DNA of 6,709 nucleotides from Bacilli bacterium (GTDB lineage: Bacteria > Bacillota_I > Bacilli_A > RF39 > UBA660): the NCBI GenBank assembly GCA_017888105.1, contig JAGHGS010000153.1:1-6709 (forward strand), given 5' to 3'. Shown here one piece after another: positions 1-6,232 of the stretch. Numbering within the stretch: position 1 is the stretch's first letter; each line of letters starts with the position of its first letter. A program made the translations under genes and the position numbers. The notes beneath the pieces were generated by a model, which saw only the letters and a list, made by a program, of their open reading frames with translations, had not been told where the DNA came from and ran no database searches.

Positions 1-1380
1 ACTTTCAATTTTATTTAATTTTTCTAATATGCTTTGATATTCCTCTTTTTTATCAGCTGGTGTCATAGCACCATTTACTTCTACTAAATCATCTTCTGGC
101 TTTATATTTTTTAAAATATTTAACTTTGTATTTAAAGCATCATACTCTTCTAAATCACTTGTTAATACTCGACTGTTTAAGTCTATGTCTTTTGGATCAG
201 CACCAGTGGTCTTTGCTATCAGTGCTTGGATTTTATTTTCCGTATCTTTTAATATGACTTCATTTGGTTTTTGTAACCCTGGTTCGGGATCTTTTTTCAA
301 GTTATTTAAGCTTGTTATTACCTCTTTATATTCCTCTATTTGATCACCATTTATTAAAGCACCATTTACTTCTACTAAATTGCTGTTTGGGTTCGCATTT
401 TTTAAGATAGCATATTTCCTACTTAATAAATTATACTTTTCTAAGTCACTTGCTAGAATTTCTTTTCCTTCTGCTAAAACCGCATTTGGTGTTGCTTTCG
501 CTTTTTTTATTAAGTCTGTTAATTCTTGTTCTACTTCTTTAATTATTGGACCATTTTGTTCTTCTATTTTTTTCGCCATTAAATCTGGAGTAAAATATTT
601 GGTATGATTCATTAAATCTTTATATTTTGGATAGTCTTTTGAATTTACATTACCACCATCACTAATATGAATTAAATTTTCTTTACTATTTTTTAAAATG
701 TTTATTATTTCTAATACATTTTCATATTCTTCTTTATCTTCTGGAAGAATGATTGCCCCTGAAGTTTGTACTAAAGGAATATTATTTAATCCTTGATACT
801 GTCTTACTTTATCTTCTAAAGCCGTTAAATAAGCCCTTAATTTTTCTATTAATGCTTCATTTTCTTTTAGTTTTTCTAGGTCTGGATTATAGTCTTTGAA
901 AAACTCTGTATTTTTAAGTAAATTTGTAAATATTTCTCGATCCATTCCATTTACATAAGCGATATCCCATACTGGTGTTAAAGCAAATTCGGTTTGGTTT
1001 GCTTTATTTAAATAATTAGCAATTTGAATTAAATTATCATATTCTTCTTTGTCGCTTGGTAAATTTTCATTTTTTATCTTTTCTCTTAAACGATCTAATT
1101 CTTTTGAAATTTTGATAATTAAATCTTCGTTTGTTTTCTTTGGTGTATTTTCTAATTCTATTTCAATTTTTTCTTCTTTTATTGGTTCTTTTACAAATTT
1201 TAAAAATTTGATTTTTGGAAGTAATTCTTTTACAGCATCTACTTGATGAGGATTTACACAAAGAGTATTATCTACTACTACAATAGGATCTTTTTCATTT
1301 ACGTTTTCAATAATTTTTATTAAAATATATAGATTGTCATAATTTTCTTTGTCTTCTGCAAGAATAGACATGCCATCTAA
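1..1380 (-). repeat. Tandem protein repeats of about 97-105 residues in the large minus-strand gene
   Basis: At least five consecutive units are visible in the translation, marked by I/V/N-L-x-x-D-x-E-x-Y. The Tyr residues are 100, 105, 97 and 97 residues apart, so the two units nearest the left edge have settled to an identical length. Within each unit a weaker second D-x-x-E-Y-like motif lies 34-37 residues after the first. At the DNA level the last two units are still clearly similar. A 23-bp exact match (67-89 and 358-380) and an 18/20 match (142-161 and 433-452) both sit 291 bp apart, which is 97 codons. Older units match mainly at the protein level. The array probably continues beyond the window. 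Confidence 0.8.
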
Positions 1381-1992
1381 ACCAAATTCGATTTTAGTTC
1401 CTACTTTGGAATTTAAATAATGATTTCTTATGTAAGTCATTTCTTCTTCGACTGATTTTTTTACTGCATCATTTACTTTATCTTTAATTTCAGCCATCGC
1501 ATTTTTTATAATTAGTTCGTTGTCTGCTAGAGTTTTAATAGAATTTTGAAGATTGGTAATTTCTTCCCATGTTTTTGGATTGGTTACATCTCTTTTGCTT
1601 AATTCTTCTAAAGAATGATGATATTTTTTACGATCTTCTAAATTCATAGTTAGGCTTTTATTTAAAGCATTTAATCGTTCAATTTCATCCTTATTCAAAG
1701 AATATAAATCATATGCCTTTGACAAATCATATTCTTCTTTGGTGTCCACTGGTAAATCATTCGTCAATTCTTGATTTAATTCTTTGTAAACTTCTTCTAA
1801 GTAATCATCACTATTAATAAATACATTATTTTTTAATTGATAATAAAAGCGAGCATAGGCTTTATATTCATCTGCTTTTCCCCTTTTTACAGAAATATTA
1901 GTTCCAGGAATTATTTCTTTTTCACTTTCGTTTAAGTTTTTCGCTTCTTCTATAATATCCAATAGTGTATTTTTTAGCATTTCTTCGTTCAT
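1..1992 (-). CDS. Large repeat-containing helical protein of unknown function (partial, C-terminus beyond left edge)
   Basis: An open frame of 664 codons without a stop runs from ATG at 1992-1990 to the left edge, so the true protein is longer. The start is supported by an AGGG-type Shine-Dalgarno site at 2001-2004, 8 nt upstream, and by a good promoter at 2041-2069. A second Met at residue 5 has no better ribosome site. I recognise no family. The product is rich in Lys, Glu, Asn and Leu, and shows no signal peptide and no membrane segment in the visible part, so it looks cytosolic. From about residue 205 it consists of repeat units, each with a D-x-E-E-Y motif (Tyr at 218, 318, 423, 520, 617) followed by an LKN-type helix, a short hydrophobic strand such as LVEVNG, and a second D-x-x-E-Y-like motif about 35 residues later. 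Diverged copies occur near Tyr43 and Tyr88. Likely helical or coiled-coil linkers separate units (e.g. 285-309, 370-398). A structural or scaffold role is possible but is only an inference. It is transcribed divergently from the phosphohexomutase gene. Confidence 0.85.
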   Translation of the reverse strand, partial: MNEEMLKNTLLDIIEEAKNLNESEKEIIPGTNISVKRGKADEYKAYARFYYQLKNNVFINSDDYLEEVYKELNQELTNDLPVDTKEEYDLSKAYDLYSLNKDEIERLNALNKSLTMNLEDRKKYHHSLEELSKRDVTNPKTWEEITNLQNSIKTLADNELIIKNAMAEIKDKVNDAVKKSVEEEMTYIRNHYLNSKVGTKIEFGLDGMSILAEDKENYDNLYILIKIIENVNEKDPIVVVDNTLCVNPHQVDAVKELLPKIKFLKFVKEPIKEEKIEIELENTPKKTNEDLIIKISKELDRLREKIKNENLPSDKEEYDNLIQIANYLNKANQTEFALTPVWDIAYVNGMDREIFTNLLKNTEFFKDYNPDLEKLKENEALIEKLRAYLTALEDKVRQYQGLNNIPLVQTSGAIILPEDKEEYENVLEIINILKNSKENLIHISDGGNVNSKDYPKYKDLMNHTKYFTPDLMAKKIEEQNGPIIKEVEQELTDLIKKAKATPNAVLAEGKEILASDLEKYNLLSRKYAILKNANPNSNLVEVNGALINGDQIEEYKEVITSLNNLKKDPEPGLQKPNEVILKDTENKIQALIAKTTGADPKDIDLNSRVLTSDLEEYDALNTKLNILKNIKPEDDLVEVNGAMTPADKKEEYQSILEKLNKIES

Positions 1993-2040
1993 ACTAGTAT
2001 CCCTACTTTCACACAGAAAAAATATTTATAAATCTATATC

Positions 2041-2069
2041 ATTATAACATAATTAGGTAGGATAAGCAA
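2041..2069 (-). promoter_or_regulatory. Probable sigma-A promoter with extended -10 for the large repeat-protein gene
   Basis: Read on the minus strand, the -10 box is a perfect TATAAT (2046-2041) preceded by TGT, giving an extended -10. The -35 box TTGCTT (2069-2064) keeps the TTG core, with a 17-nt spacer. Transcription would start near 2034, leaving a leader of about 40 nt before the ATG at 1992. The assignment rests on consensus match and position only. Confidence 0.65.
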
Positions 2070-2098
2070 TTGTATTTTGTTTGTTTTTATGTTATCAT
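2070..2098 (+). promoter_or_regulatory. Probable sigma-A promoter with extended -10 for the phosphohexomutase gene
   Basis: The -35 box is TTGTAT (2070-2075). A 17-nt spacer follows, then TATCAT (2093-2098), which is one base from consensus and is preceded by TGT, an extended -10. Transcription would start near 2105, about 19 nt before the ATG at 2124, leaving room for the Shine-Dalgarno site at 2112-2118. The -35 box touches that of the divergent promoter, so the two polymerase sites must overlap physically. Confidence 0.6.
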
Positions 2099-2111
2099 AT
2101 TAAAGAGTAGA

Positions 2112-2118
2112 AAGAGGT
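2112..2118 (+). promoter_or_regulatory. Ribosome binding site fixing the phosphohexomutase start
   Basis: The purine-rich AAGAGGT lies 5-6 nt before the ATG at 2124. It supports that start over the in-frame upstream TTG at 2070, which falls inside the -35 promoter box and would add 18 residues absent from the enzyme family. Confidence 0.75.
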
Positions 2119-2123
2119 TATTT

Positions 2124-3479
2124 ATGAATCCTAATATATTTAGAGAATATGATATTCGAGGTGTTTATCCAACAGAAATTAACGAAACCGTTGCTTATAC
2201 AATTGGTAGAAGTTATGGAAGTTATTTAAGAGAAAAACTTAATCAAACAACTTGTATTGTTTCTTATGATAATCGGGTTAGTTCGCCAGCACTTGCTGCT
2301 TATTTAACAAAGGGAATTACGGATAGTGGTCTAAACGTTTATAATTATGGACTTACTACTACCCCAATGCATTATTATGCTCGTTTTATTCATAATTTGT
2401 TTGGAGTTATGATTACGGCTAGTCATAATCCAAAAGATGATAATGGTTTTAAGTTTTCTTTTGATAATTTAGCAAATGCTAGAGGTGAAATGATTGAAGA
2501 CTTTAAAAATTATACTTTTGCAGGTAAATTTTTATCGGGTAATGGTACCGTTTCTAGTGGTAATATTACTGAAAAATATGTAGAATATTTAAGGTATGGC
2601 GTTGAATTTGGAAGAAGAAAAAGAAAAGTAATTCTTGATTTAGGAAATGGTACTACTTCTATTATTGCTCGGAAGATCTTTGAAAAAGTAAATGTTGATT
2701 TTGAAATATTGTTTGAAGAAAGTGATGGAAATTTCCCAAATCATCATCCTGATCCAAATGTAGAAGCTAATTTAGAAACTCTTAAAAAAACGGTTTTAGC
2801 AAAAAAAGCCGATGTTGGAATTGCTTTTGATGGAGATGGAGATCGACTTGGGATTGTCAATGAATTAGGTCAAGTTGTGCCTAGTGATCACTTTATGATT
2901 CTTATTATTCGTGATATTATTAACAAAGTTAAAAACAAAACTTTCCTCTTTGATGTTAAATGTTCAAAAGCGGTGGAAGATGAAATTAAAAGGCTTGGTG
3001 GTACTCCAGTATGTTACCGAACTGGAGCAAGTTATACACAGGCGAAAGTAAAGGAAGATGATATGCCTTTTGGAGGAGAATATTCGGGACACTTTTATTT
3101 CCGGGATAAAATAGCGGATGTCGGTAGTGGTATTTATGCTGGTTTGCGTTTATTAGAAATTCTTAGTAAAACAAATAAAAGTTTAAGCGAATTACTTTCT
3201 AATATTCCAAAATATTATAGTACTCCAGAAATTAAATTCCCAAGTCCAGATGAGAAAAAATTTGAAGTCATAAAGGCTGTTAAAGATTTTTGTGAAATGC
3301 AAAAATGGTCTTTAAATACGATTGATGGAGTTCGGGCTAATTTTAGAACTGGTTGGGCTTTGGTTCGAGCTAGTAATACTGGTCCGAATATTACAATGAG
3401 ATGTGAGGCAACCGATGAGGCAGGTCTTAAAAACTTACAAACGATTTTTACTAATTTGATCAATACTTATAATAAATAG
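2124..3479 (+). CDS. Phosphomannomutase/phosphoglucomutase (alpha-D-phosphohexomutase family)
   Basis: This cytosolic enzyme interconverts hexose 6-phosphate and hexose 1-phosphate through a phosphoserine. It feeds GDP-mannose or UDP-glucose synthesis for cell-surface polysaccharide. The 451 residues match the usual family length of about 450-460. All four active-site loops are present: the phosphoserine loop TASHNP (98-103, Ser100), the Mg-binding loop DGDGDR (236-241), the sugar-specificity loop GEYSGH (318-323), and the C-terminal phosphate-binding loop RASNTGPNITMRCEA (415-429). The N-terminus FREYDIRGVYPTEI (5-18) is the usual family start, which supports ATG 2124. The overall pattern resembles the ManB/AlgC (PMM/PGM) branch rather than GlmM, whose sugar loop is GEQSGH. 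Preference for mannose or glucose cannot be read from sequence alone. It appears to be a single-gene unit with its own promoter and a weak terminator overlapping its TAG stop. Confidence 0.95.
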   Translation: MNPNIFREYDIRGVYPTEINETVAYTIGRSYGSYLREKLNQTTCIVSYDNRVSSPALAAYLTKGITDSGLNVYNYGLTTTPMHYYARFIHNLFGVMITASHNPKDDNGFKFSFDNLANARGEMIEDFKNYTFAGKFLSGNGTVSSGNITEKYVEYLRYGVEFGRRKRKVILDLGNGTTSIIARKIFEKVNVDFEILFEESDGNFPNHHPDPNVEANLETLKKTVLAKKADVGIAFDGDGDRLGIVNELGQVVPSDHFMILIIRDIINKVKNKTFLFDVKCSKAVEDEIKRLGGTPVCYRTGASYTQAKVKEDDMPFGGEYSGHFYFRDKIADVGSGIYAGLRLLEILSKTNKSLSELLSNIPKYYSTPEIKFPSPDEKKFEVIKAVKDFCEMQKWSLNTIDGVRANFRTGWALVRASNTGPNITMRCEATDEAGLKNLQTIFTNLINTYNK

Positions 3480-3498
3480 AGGTATCCCCTCTTTTTTT
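3478..3498 (+). terminator. Weak intrinsic terminator after the phosphohexomutase
   Basis: A 5-bp stem AGAGG/CCTCT (3478-3482 with 3488-3492) with a 5-nt loop runs into seven Ts (3492-3498). The stem begins inside the TAG stop codon. It is short, so read-through into the coat-protein genes is plausible. Confidence 0.55.
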
Positions 3499-3532
3499 GT
3501 TTAATTTTTTTGAATTTGTTCATACTATTAGC

Positions 3533-3538
3533 GGAGGT
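3533..3538 (+). promoter_or_regulatory. Strong ribosome binding site of the first coat-type gene
   Basis: GGAGGT, close to the full anti-16S match, lies 5-6 nt before ATG 3544. It is the best Shine-Dalgarno site on the plus strand here and supports the 62-codon frame as a real gene. Confidence 0.8.
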
Positions 3539-3543
3539 GTTTT

Positions 3544-3732
3544 ATGACGCAAAAAGAATTGCTTTATGTAGAAGATGCTGTAGGTCATGAACAAAATGTT
3601 GGTCAAATTATTCAAGAAAGTATTTTACTACTTGAAGATAAAAGTTTGCAAACTTTTTTAAAAAACGAATTAAAAAAACATCAAGTGATTGAAACAAAAC
3701 TTATAAATTTATTGGAGAGTGAAGGAAAATGA
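3544..3732 (+). CDS. Small ferritin-like/CotF-associated protein (62 aa), probable spore coat component
   Basis: A 62-residue soluble protein that appears to fold as two helices: 3-31, with HEQN at 15-18, and 34-60, with NELKKHQVIE at 41-50. It has no signal peptide or membrane segment. The E-L-L-Y-V-E-D-A-x-x-H-E opening and the E/H-bearing second helix resemble the roughly 60-residue ferritin-like hairpins encoded beside CotF genes in spore-forming Clostridia and Bacilli. This comparison is from memory of the family, not from a search. It has an excellent Shine-Dalgarno site. Its TGA stop overlaps the start of the Coat_F gene in an ATGA junction, which implies translational coupling and near-equal amounts of the two products. 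Its exact role is unknown, and a coat or cortex-surface protein is an inference from the neighbour. TGA as a true stop here argues for the standard code. Confidence 0.7.
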   Translation: MTQKELLYVEDAVGHEQNVGQIIQESILLLEDKSLQTFLKNELKKHQVIETKLINLLESEGK

Positions 3733-3977
3733 ATGATCAACTAATTATGGAGAATATCTTATTGCTTTTAAAAAGTAATATGGAAGTCTATGTTCATGGA
3801 ACCCTTGAAGCATCTAATAAAACGGTACATGAAACATTGCATTACGGCTTAGAAGAAACGCTTAAATTACAACATAATCTTTATAAGAAAATGATGGAAT
3901 GTGGTTGGTATCAAGTTAAAAATGTCGATATGAAAACAATTAAAGATACTTTAAAGAAATTAAAAAAGAAAAATTAA
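3729..3977 (+). CDS. CotF-like spore coat protein (Coat_F domain)
   Basis: An 82-residue protein matching the Coat_F pattern. It begins MEN-ILLLLKSNMEVYVHGTLEASN (7-30), where Y-V-H-G-T-x-E is characteristic. A second helix with LEETLKLQHNLYKKM (41-55) follows, and the domain ends with GWYQVKNVD (59-67). The tail (68-82) is a basic, Lys-rich helix. Family members are coat or spore-surface proteins of endospore formers with a ferritin-like helical fold. The length fits the short single-domain members. Its ATG overlaps the upstream TGA by 4 nt (ATGA), and the GAAGGA in the end of the previous gene can serve as its ribosome site. It is followed at once by a strong terminator, so it closes a two-gene unit. 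Coat_F relatives also occur in non-spore contexts, so a coat function in this organism is not proven. Confidence 0.82.
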   Translation: MNDQLIMENILLLLKSNMEVYVHGTLEASNKTVHETLHYGLEETLKLQHNLYKKMMECGWYQVKNVDMKTIKDTLKKLKKKN

Positions 3978-4000
3978 AAGACGGCTATTTCAGTCGTCTT
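3978..4000. terminator. Bidirectional terminator between converging transcription units
   Basis: A 9-bp stem with one G-T pair joins 3978-3986 and 3992-4000 around a 5-nt loop. On the plus strand it starts directly after the TAA of the Coat_F gene and is followed by a T-rich stretch (TTATTCTTTATTTTTT). On the minus strand it starts inside the TAA of the ABC permease gene (3999-4001) and runs into TTAATTTTTCTTTTTT. It therefore suits both converging units. Confidence 0.8.
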
Positions 4001-5294
4001 ATTCTTTATTTTTTAGTGATTTAAACATCTTACGCCATAGTTTACTTGATGAATAATTTAAAATTCCAACTTTATAAACTCGAAGTCCATATTTATATAA
4101 GAAATAAGTTACTACTACCGTTAGTAAGGTTGATAAAGCAAGGGATAGTAAACTCATCTCCCCTATTAAATAAAGGGTTGGAGCAATCATAACTGATAAT
4201 AATGGAATGTAGGCCATGATTTCGATAAAGATAGAACCATCAAACATTACTGCCATTAGTGCTACATAGTATCCTACAAGCATAATAATCATAAGTGGTG
4301 TTTGAAGTTGTTGGAAATCTTCAATATTCGTTGTCATACTTGCAAGAATGGCTGCGGTAATTGCATAGGCAATAAAACTTGCAATAAACATGATGATTAA
4401 AATAATACTTCCTTTTGCAAGGAGACTAAATATTCCTGCATCGCTTAACATTGTAATCACTTCACTAAACATACCACTTGATGATGTAGCGCTAGTACTA
4501 GCTAAGACGTTTCTTAAAAGTATTGCTATTCCTGAATAGATTAATAATAATATTCCTTGAATTAATACATAGGAAATGGCTGCGATTACTTTTGATATAA
4601 AATGCATCTTGGCTGGAACACTTGATATAATGATTTCCATTCCTCTACTGGTTTTTTCATCATTAATTTCAGCCCCTAACATTTGAACCATCGTTATAAT
4701 TAGTATAAAGAAAGGTACAATTAGAATTGTTGTTACAATAGAACCAACATTTTGTTTTGTTTCATTATCTTTGGCTTCTTCATTTAGTACCGTTTCTGTT
4801 ATTTCTACCGGACTTGATAAAGCGGTTATTTCTTCTGGTGTTAATCCACTGGTTATTAATACTAATTCACTTTTTACTGCATTCATAGTATTTACAATCA
4901 TTTCATAAGTTGTTCTTGATATCGCATCAAAAGAGACGATTTCACCACTTAAATATTCTGTCGTTGATGGGTTTAGGACTACTACTACTTCCTCATCAAT
5001 TTCTTCTTCGTTATTTAATATATCATTATCTAATATAATCTCATATTCTTCCATATCCATTTCGGTTGCTAAAGCATTGAAATAACTGGAAAATGTATCA
5101 AAGCTTCCTACATTATCTACAACATAAATTTTTTCTGTTTCTTCAAAATCACCACCAAATAAGTTAATTAAATAGTCCATATTCACTAAAAATACAATTA
5201 ATATTAATAATAAAATATTTACGATTTTAAACCATTTGGTATCAATTTTCTTTTTTAAGCTGTATTTGATTAAATATTTAAATTTATTTTTCAT
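3999..5294 (-). CDS. ABC-2 family transporter permease, NatB-like
   Basis: A 431-residue membrane subunit of an ABC exporter, partner of the ATPase upstream. One membrane segment near 22-38 is followed by a large, acidic outer domain (about 45-182). Six further hydrophobic segments follow (about 185-207, 233-260, 292-322, 332-350, 355-377, 381-401). Between segments two and three lies the family motif GAEINDEKTSRGMEIIISSVPA (207-228), the coupling helix that contacts the ATPase, typical of NatB/YhaP-type ABC2_membrane_3 proteins. I place the start at ATG 5294-5292 because AGGTG (5301-5305) sits 6 nt upstream. A GTG at 5303 would fall inside that site. The gene overlaps the ATPase by 11 nt, so the two are probably coupled. 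NatAB exports Na+ in B. subtilis, but relatives move peptides or drugs, and the substrate here cannot be assigned. Confidence 0.88.
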   Translation of the reverse strand: MKNKFKYLIKYSLKKKIDTKWFKIVNILLLILIVFLVNMDYLINLFGGDFEETEKIYVVDNVGSFDTFSSYFNALATEMDMEEYEIILDNDILNNEEEIDEEVVVVLNPSTTEYLSGEIVSFDAISRTTYEMIVNTMNAVKSELVLITSGLTPEEITALSSPVEITETVLNEEAKDNETKQNVGSIVTTILIVPFFILIITMVQMLGAEINDEKTSRGMEIIISSVPAKMHFISKVIAAISYVLIQGILLLIYSGIAILLRNVLASTSATSSSGMFSEVITMLSDAGIFSLLAKGSIILIIMFIASFIAYAITAAILASMTTNIEDFQQLQTPLMIIMLVGYYVALMAVMFDGSIFIEIMAYIPLLSVMIAPTLYLIGEMSLLSLALSTLLTVVVTYFLYKYGLRVYKVGILNYSSSKLWRKMFKSLKNKE

Positions 5295-6183
5295 ACGCTT
5301 CACCTACTAAACTCACAAATATCTCATTTAAGGATGCATCTTCCACAACAAACTTCGTGATATCGCTACCCTTTTTGACTATTTTAAATACATCATCAAT
5401 GTATTCGTCACTTTCAATTTTTACAACGACATCTAAAGATTCATCATTTACTTCAAGTACTCCCTTGCATTTTTTTAATTCTTCTAAATTTACATTTCCA
5501 TTAATTCGAATTACCTTTTTGCGGTAATTTTTTTTGATTTCTTTTAGAGAACCACTTAATACCGTTTTTCCTTTTAATAAAATTACGAGTTTTTCACAAA
5601 ATAATTCTACATGTTCCATCCGATGGGAAGAAAAAATAATCATTTTTCCCTTCTCTTTGAATTCTCTAATTACGCTCATAAATAATTCCACATTAATAGG
5701 ATCTAGTCCTGTAAATGGCTCATCTAATACTAGTAAATCTGGTTCATGAATTATTGCTGTAATAAATTGAATCTTTTGTTGATTTCCTTTTGATAATTCC
5801 TTGATTTTTCGCTCTTTATAATCACTTACACCAAAACGATCTAACCAATAATCTAATTTTTTTAGAATATCCTCTTCTTTCATTCCCTTTAGTGTTGCAT
5901 AATAGATTACTTGATCTTTTACGGTAAGTTTTGTAAGTAAGCTTCGCTCTTCTGTTAAAAAACCAATTTTTTCGCTTACATCATAACCAACTGGCTTGCC
6001 ATTCAAAGAGATTTTTCCTTTGGTTGGTTCTAGCAAACTCATAATCATACGAAATGTTGTTGTTTTTCCAGCTCCATTGACACCTAAAAGGCCAAATATT
6101 TCACCATTATGAATGGTAAAAGATAGGTCATCAACTGCTAGAATATCTCCATAATATTTAGTTACATTTTCTACTTTTAACAT
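5284..6183 (-). CDS. ABC transporter ATP-binding protein, NatA-like
   Basis: A 299-residue cytosolic ATPase that powers the downstream permease. It carries Walker A GVNGAGKT (34-41), the signature LSKGNQQK (130-137), Walker B LLVLDEP (150-156) with catalytic Glu155, the D-loop GLDP (159-162) and the switch His187 in SSHRME. The Q-loop position reads GFLTEERSLL (74-83), with Glu in place of the usual Gln, as in the NatA/YhaQ branch whose motif is PEERGLY. After about residue 205 there is a C-terminal accessory domain of the DUF4162 type, ending in VEDASLNEIFVSLVG (280-294). Length and layout match NatA-like proteins. The start ATG 6183 has a strong GGGAGG site 4 nt upstream and its own probable promoter in the 49-nt gap after the pseudouridine synthase gene. 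Confidence 0.93.
   Translation of the reverse strand: MLKVENVTKYYGDILAVDDLSFTIHNGEIFGLLGVNGAGKTTTFRMIMSLLEPTKGKISLNGKPVGYDVSEKIGFLTEERSLLTKLTVKDQVIYYATLKGMKEEDILKKLDYWLDRFGVSDYKERKIKELSKGNQQKIQFITAIIHEPDLLVLDEPFTGLDPINVELFMSVIREFKEKGKMIIFSSHRMEHVELFCEKLVILLKGKTVLSGSLKEIKKNYRKKVIRINGNVNLEELKKCKGVLEVNDESLDVVVKIESDEYIDDVFKIVKKGSDITKFVVEDASLNEIFVSLVGEAYEK
5301..5305 (-). promoter_or_regulatory. Ribosome binding site inside the ATPase gene, fixing the permease start
   Basis: Minus-strand AGGTG, 6 nt before ATG 5294, lies within the last codons of the ATPase gene. It makes ATG 5294 the likelier permease start, because the in-frame GTG at 5303-5301 is part of this site. Confidence 0.65.
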
Positions 6184-6187
6184 ATAT

Positions 6188-6193
6188 CCTCCC
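6188..6193 (-). promoter_or_regulatory. Ribosome binding site of the ABC ATPase
   Basis: Minus-strand GGGAGG lies 4 nt before ATG 6183. It is near-consensus and slightly close to the start, and it confirms this start for the ATPase. Confidence 0.75.
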
Positions 6194-6202
6194 TCACTAT
6201 CA

Positions 6203-6230
6203 ATAATATTTTACTATATTTTTTATACAA
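6203..6230 (-). promoter_or_regulatory. Possible promoter for the ABC exporter operon
   Basis: On the minus strand, TTGTAT (6230-6225) and TATTAT (6208-6203) are separated by 16 nt, placing a start near 6196, just ahead of the ribosome site. It sits directly after the stop codon of the pseudouridine synthase gene. AT-rich background makes chance matches common, so read-through from upstream is also possible. No terminator-like hairpin is seen in this gap. Confidence 0.4.
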
Positions 6231-6232
6231 CT

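Noticed and set aside
380..1246. Plus-strand open frames at 380-607 and 1049-1246
   Set aside because: Both are antisense to the long repeat-protein frame, are Phe/Ser-rich as expected of a mirror of Lys/Glu-rich coding DNA, and lack ribosome sites.
1..1380. CRISPR array
   Set aside because: Repeats are spaced by about 291-315 bp, are degenerate and lie in one continuous reading frame, so they are protein repeats and not repeat-spacer units.
2070..2123. In-frame TTG at 2070 as an upstream start of the phosphohexomutase
   Set aside because: It lies in the -35 box, would add 18 residues that the family lacks, and has no ribosome site, whereas ATG 2124 has AAGAGGT at proper spacing and the expected N-terminus.
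3215..3463. Minus-strand open frame inside the phosphohexomutase gene, and a plus-strand one at 5534-5749 inside the ABC ATPase gene
   Set aside because: Both lie opposite well-supported enzyme motifs and have no recognisable product or start signals.
3499..3528. Sigma-E-like sporulation promoter with -10 CATACTAT (3521-3528) ahead of the coat-type genes
   Set aside because: The -10 is one base from the sigma-E consensus, but the -35 region fits poorly. The start would fall near 3535, inside the ribosome site, and would destroy it. Tempting given the CotF context, but not supportable.
3730..3732. Mycoplasma-type code in which TGA means Trp
   Set aside because: All Trp codons seen are TGG, no long frame contains an internal TGA, and TGA at this site ends a gene in a normal ATGA overlap.
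5292..5303. GTG at 5303 as start of the ABC permease
   Set aside because: It is part of the AGGTG ribosome site for the ATG at 5294, and nothing purine-rich is properly spaced before it.
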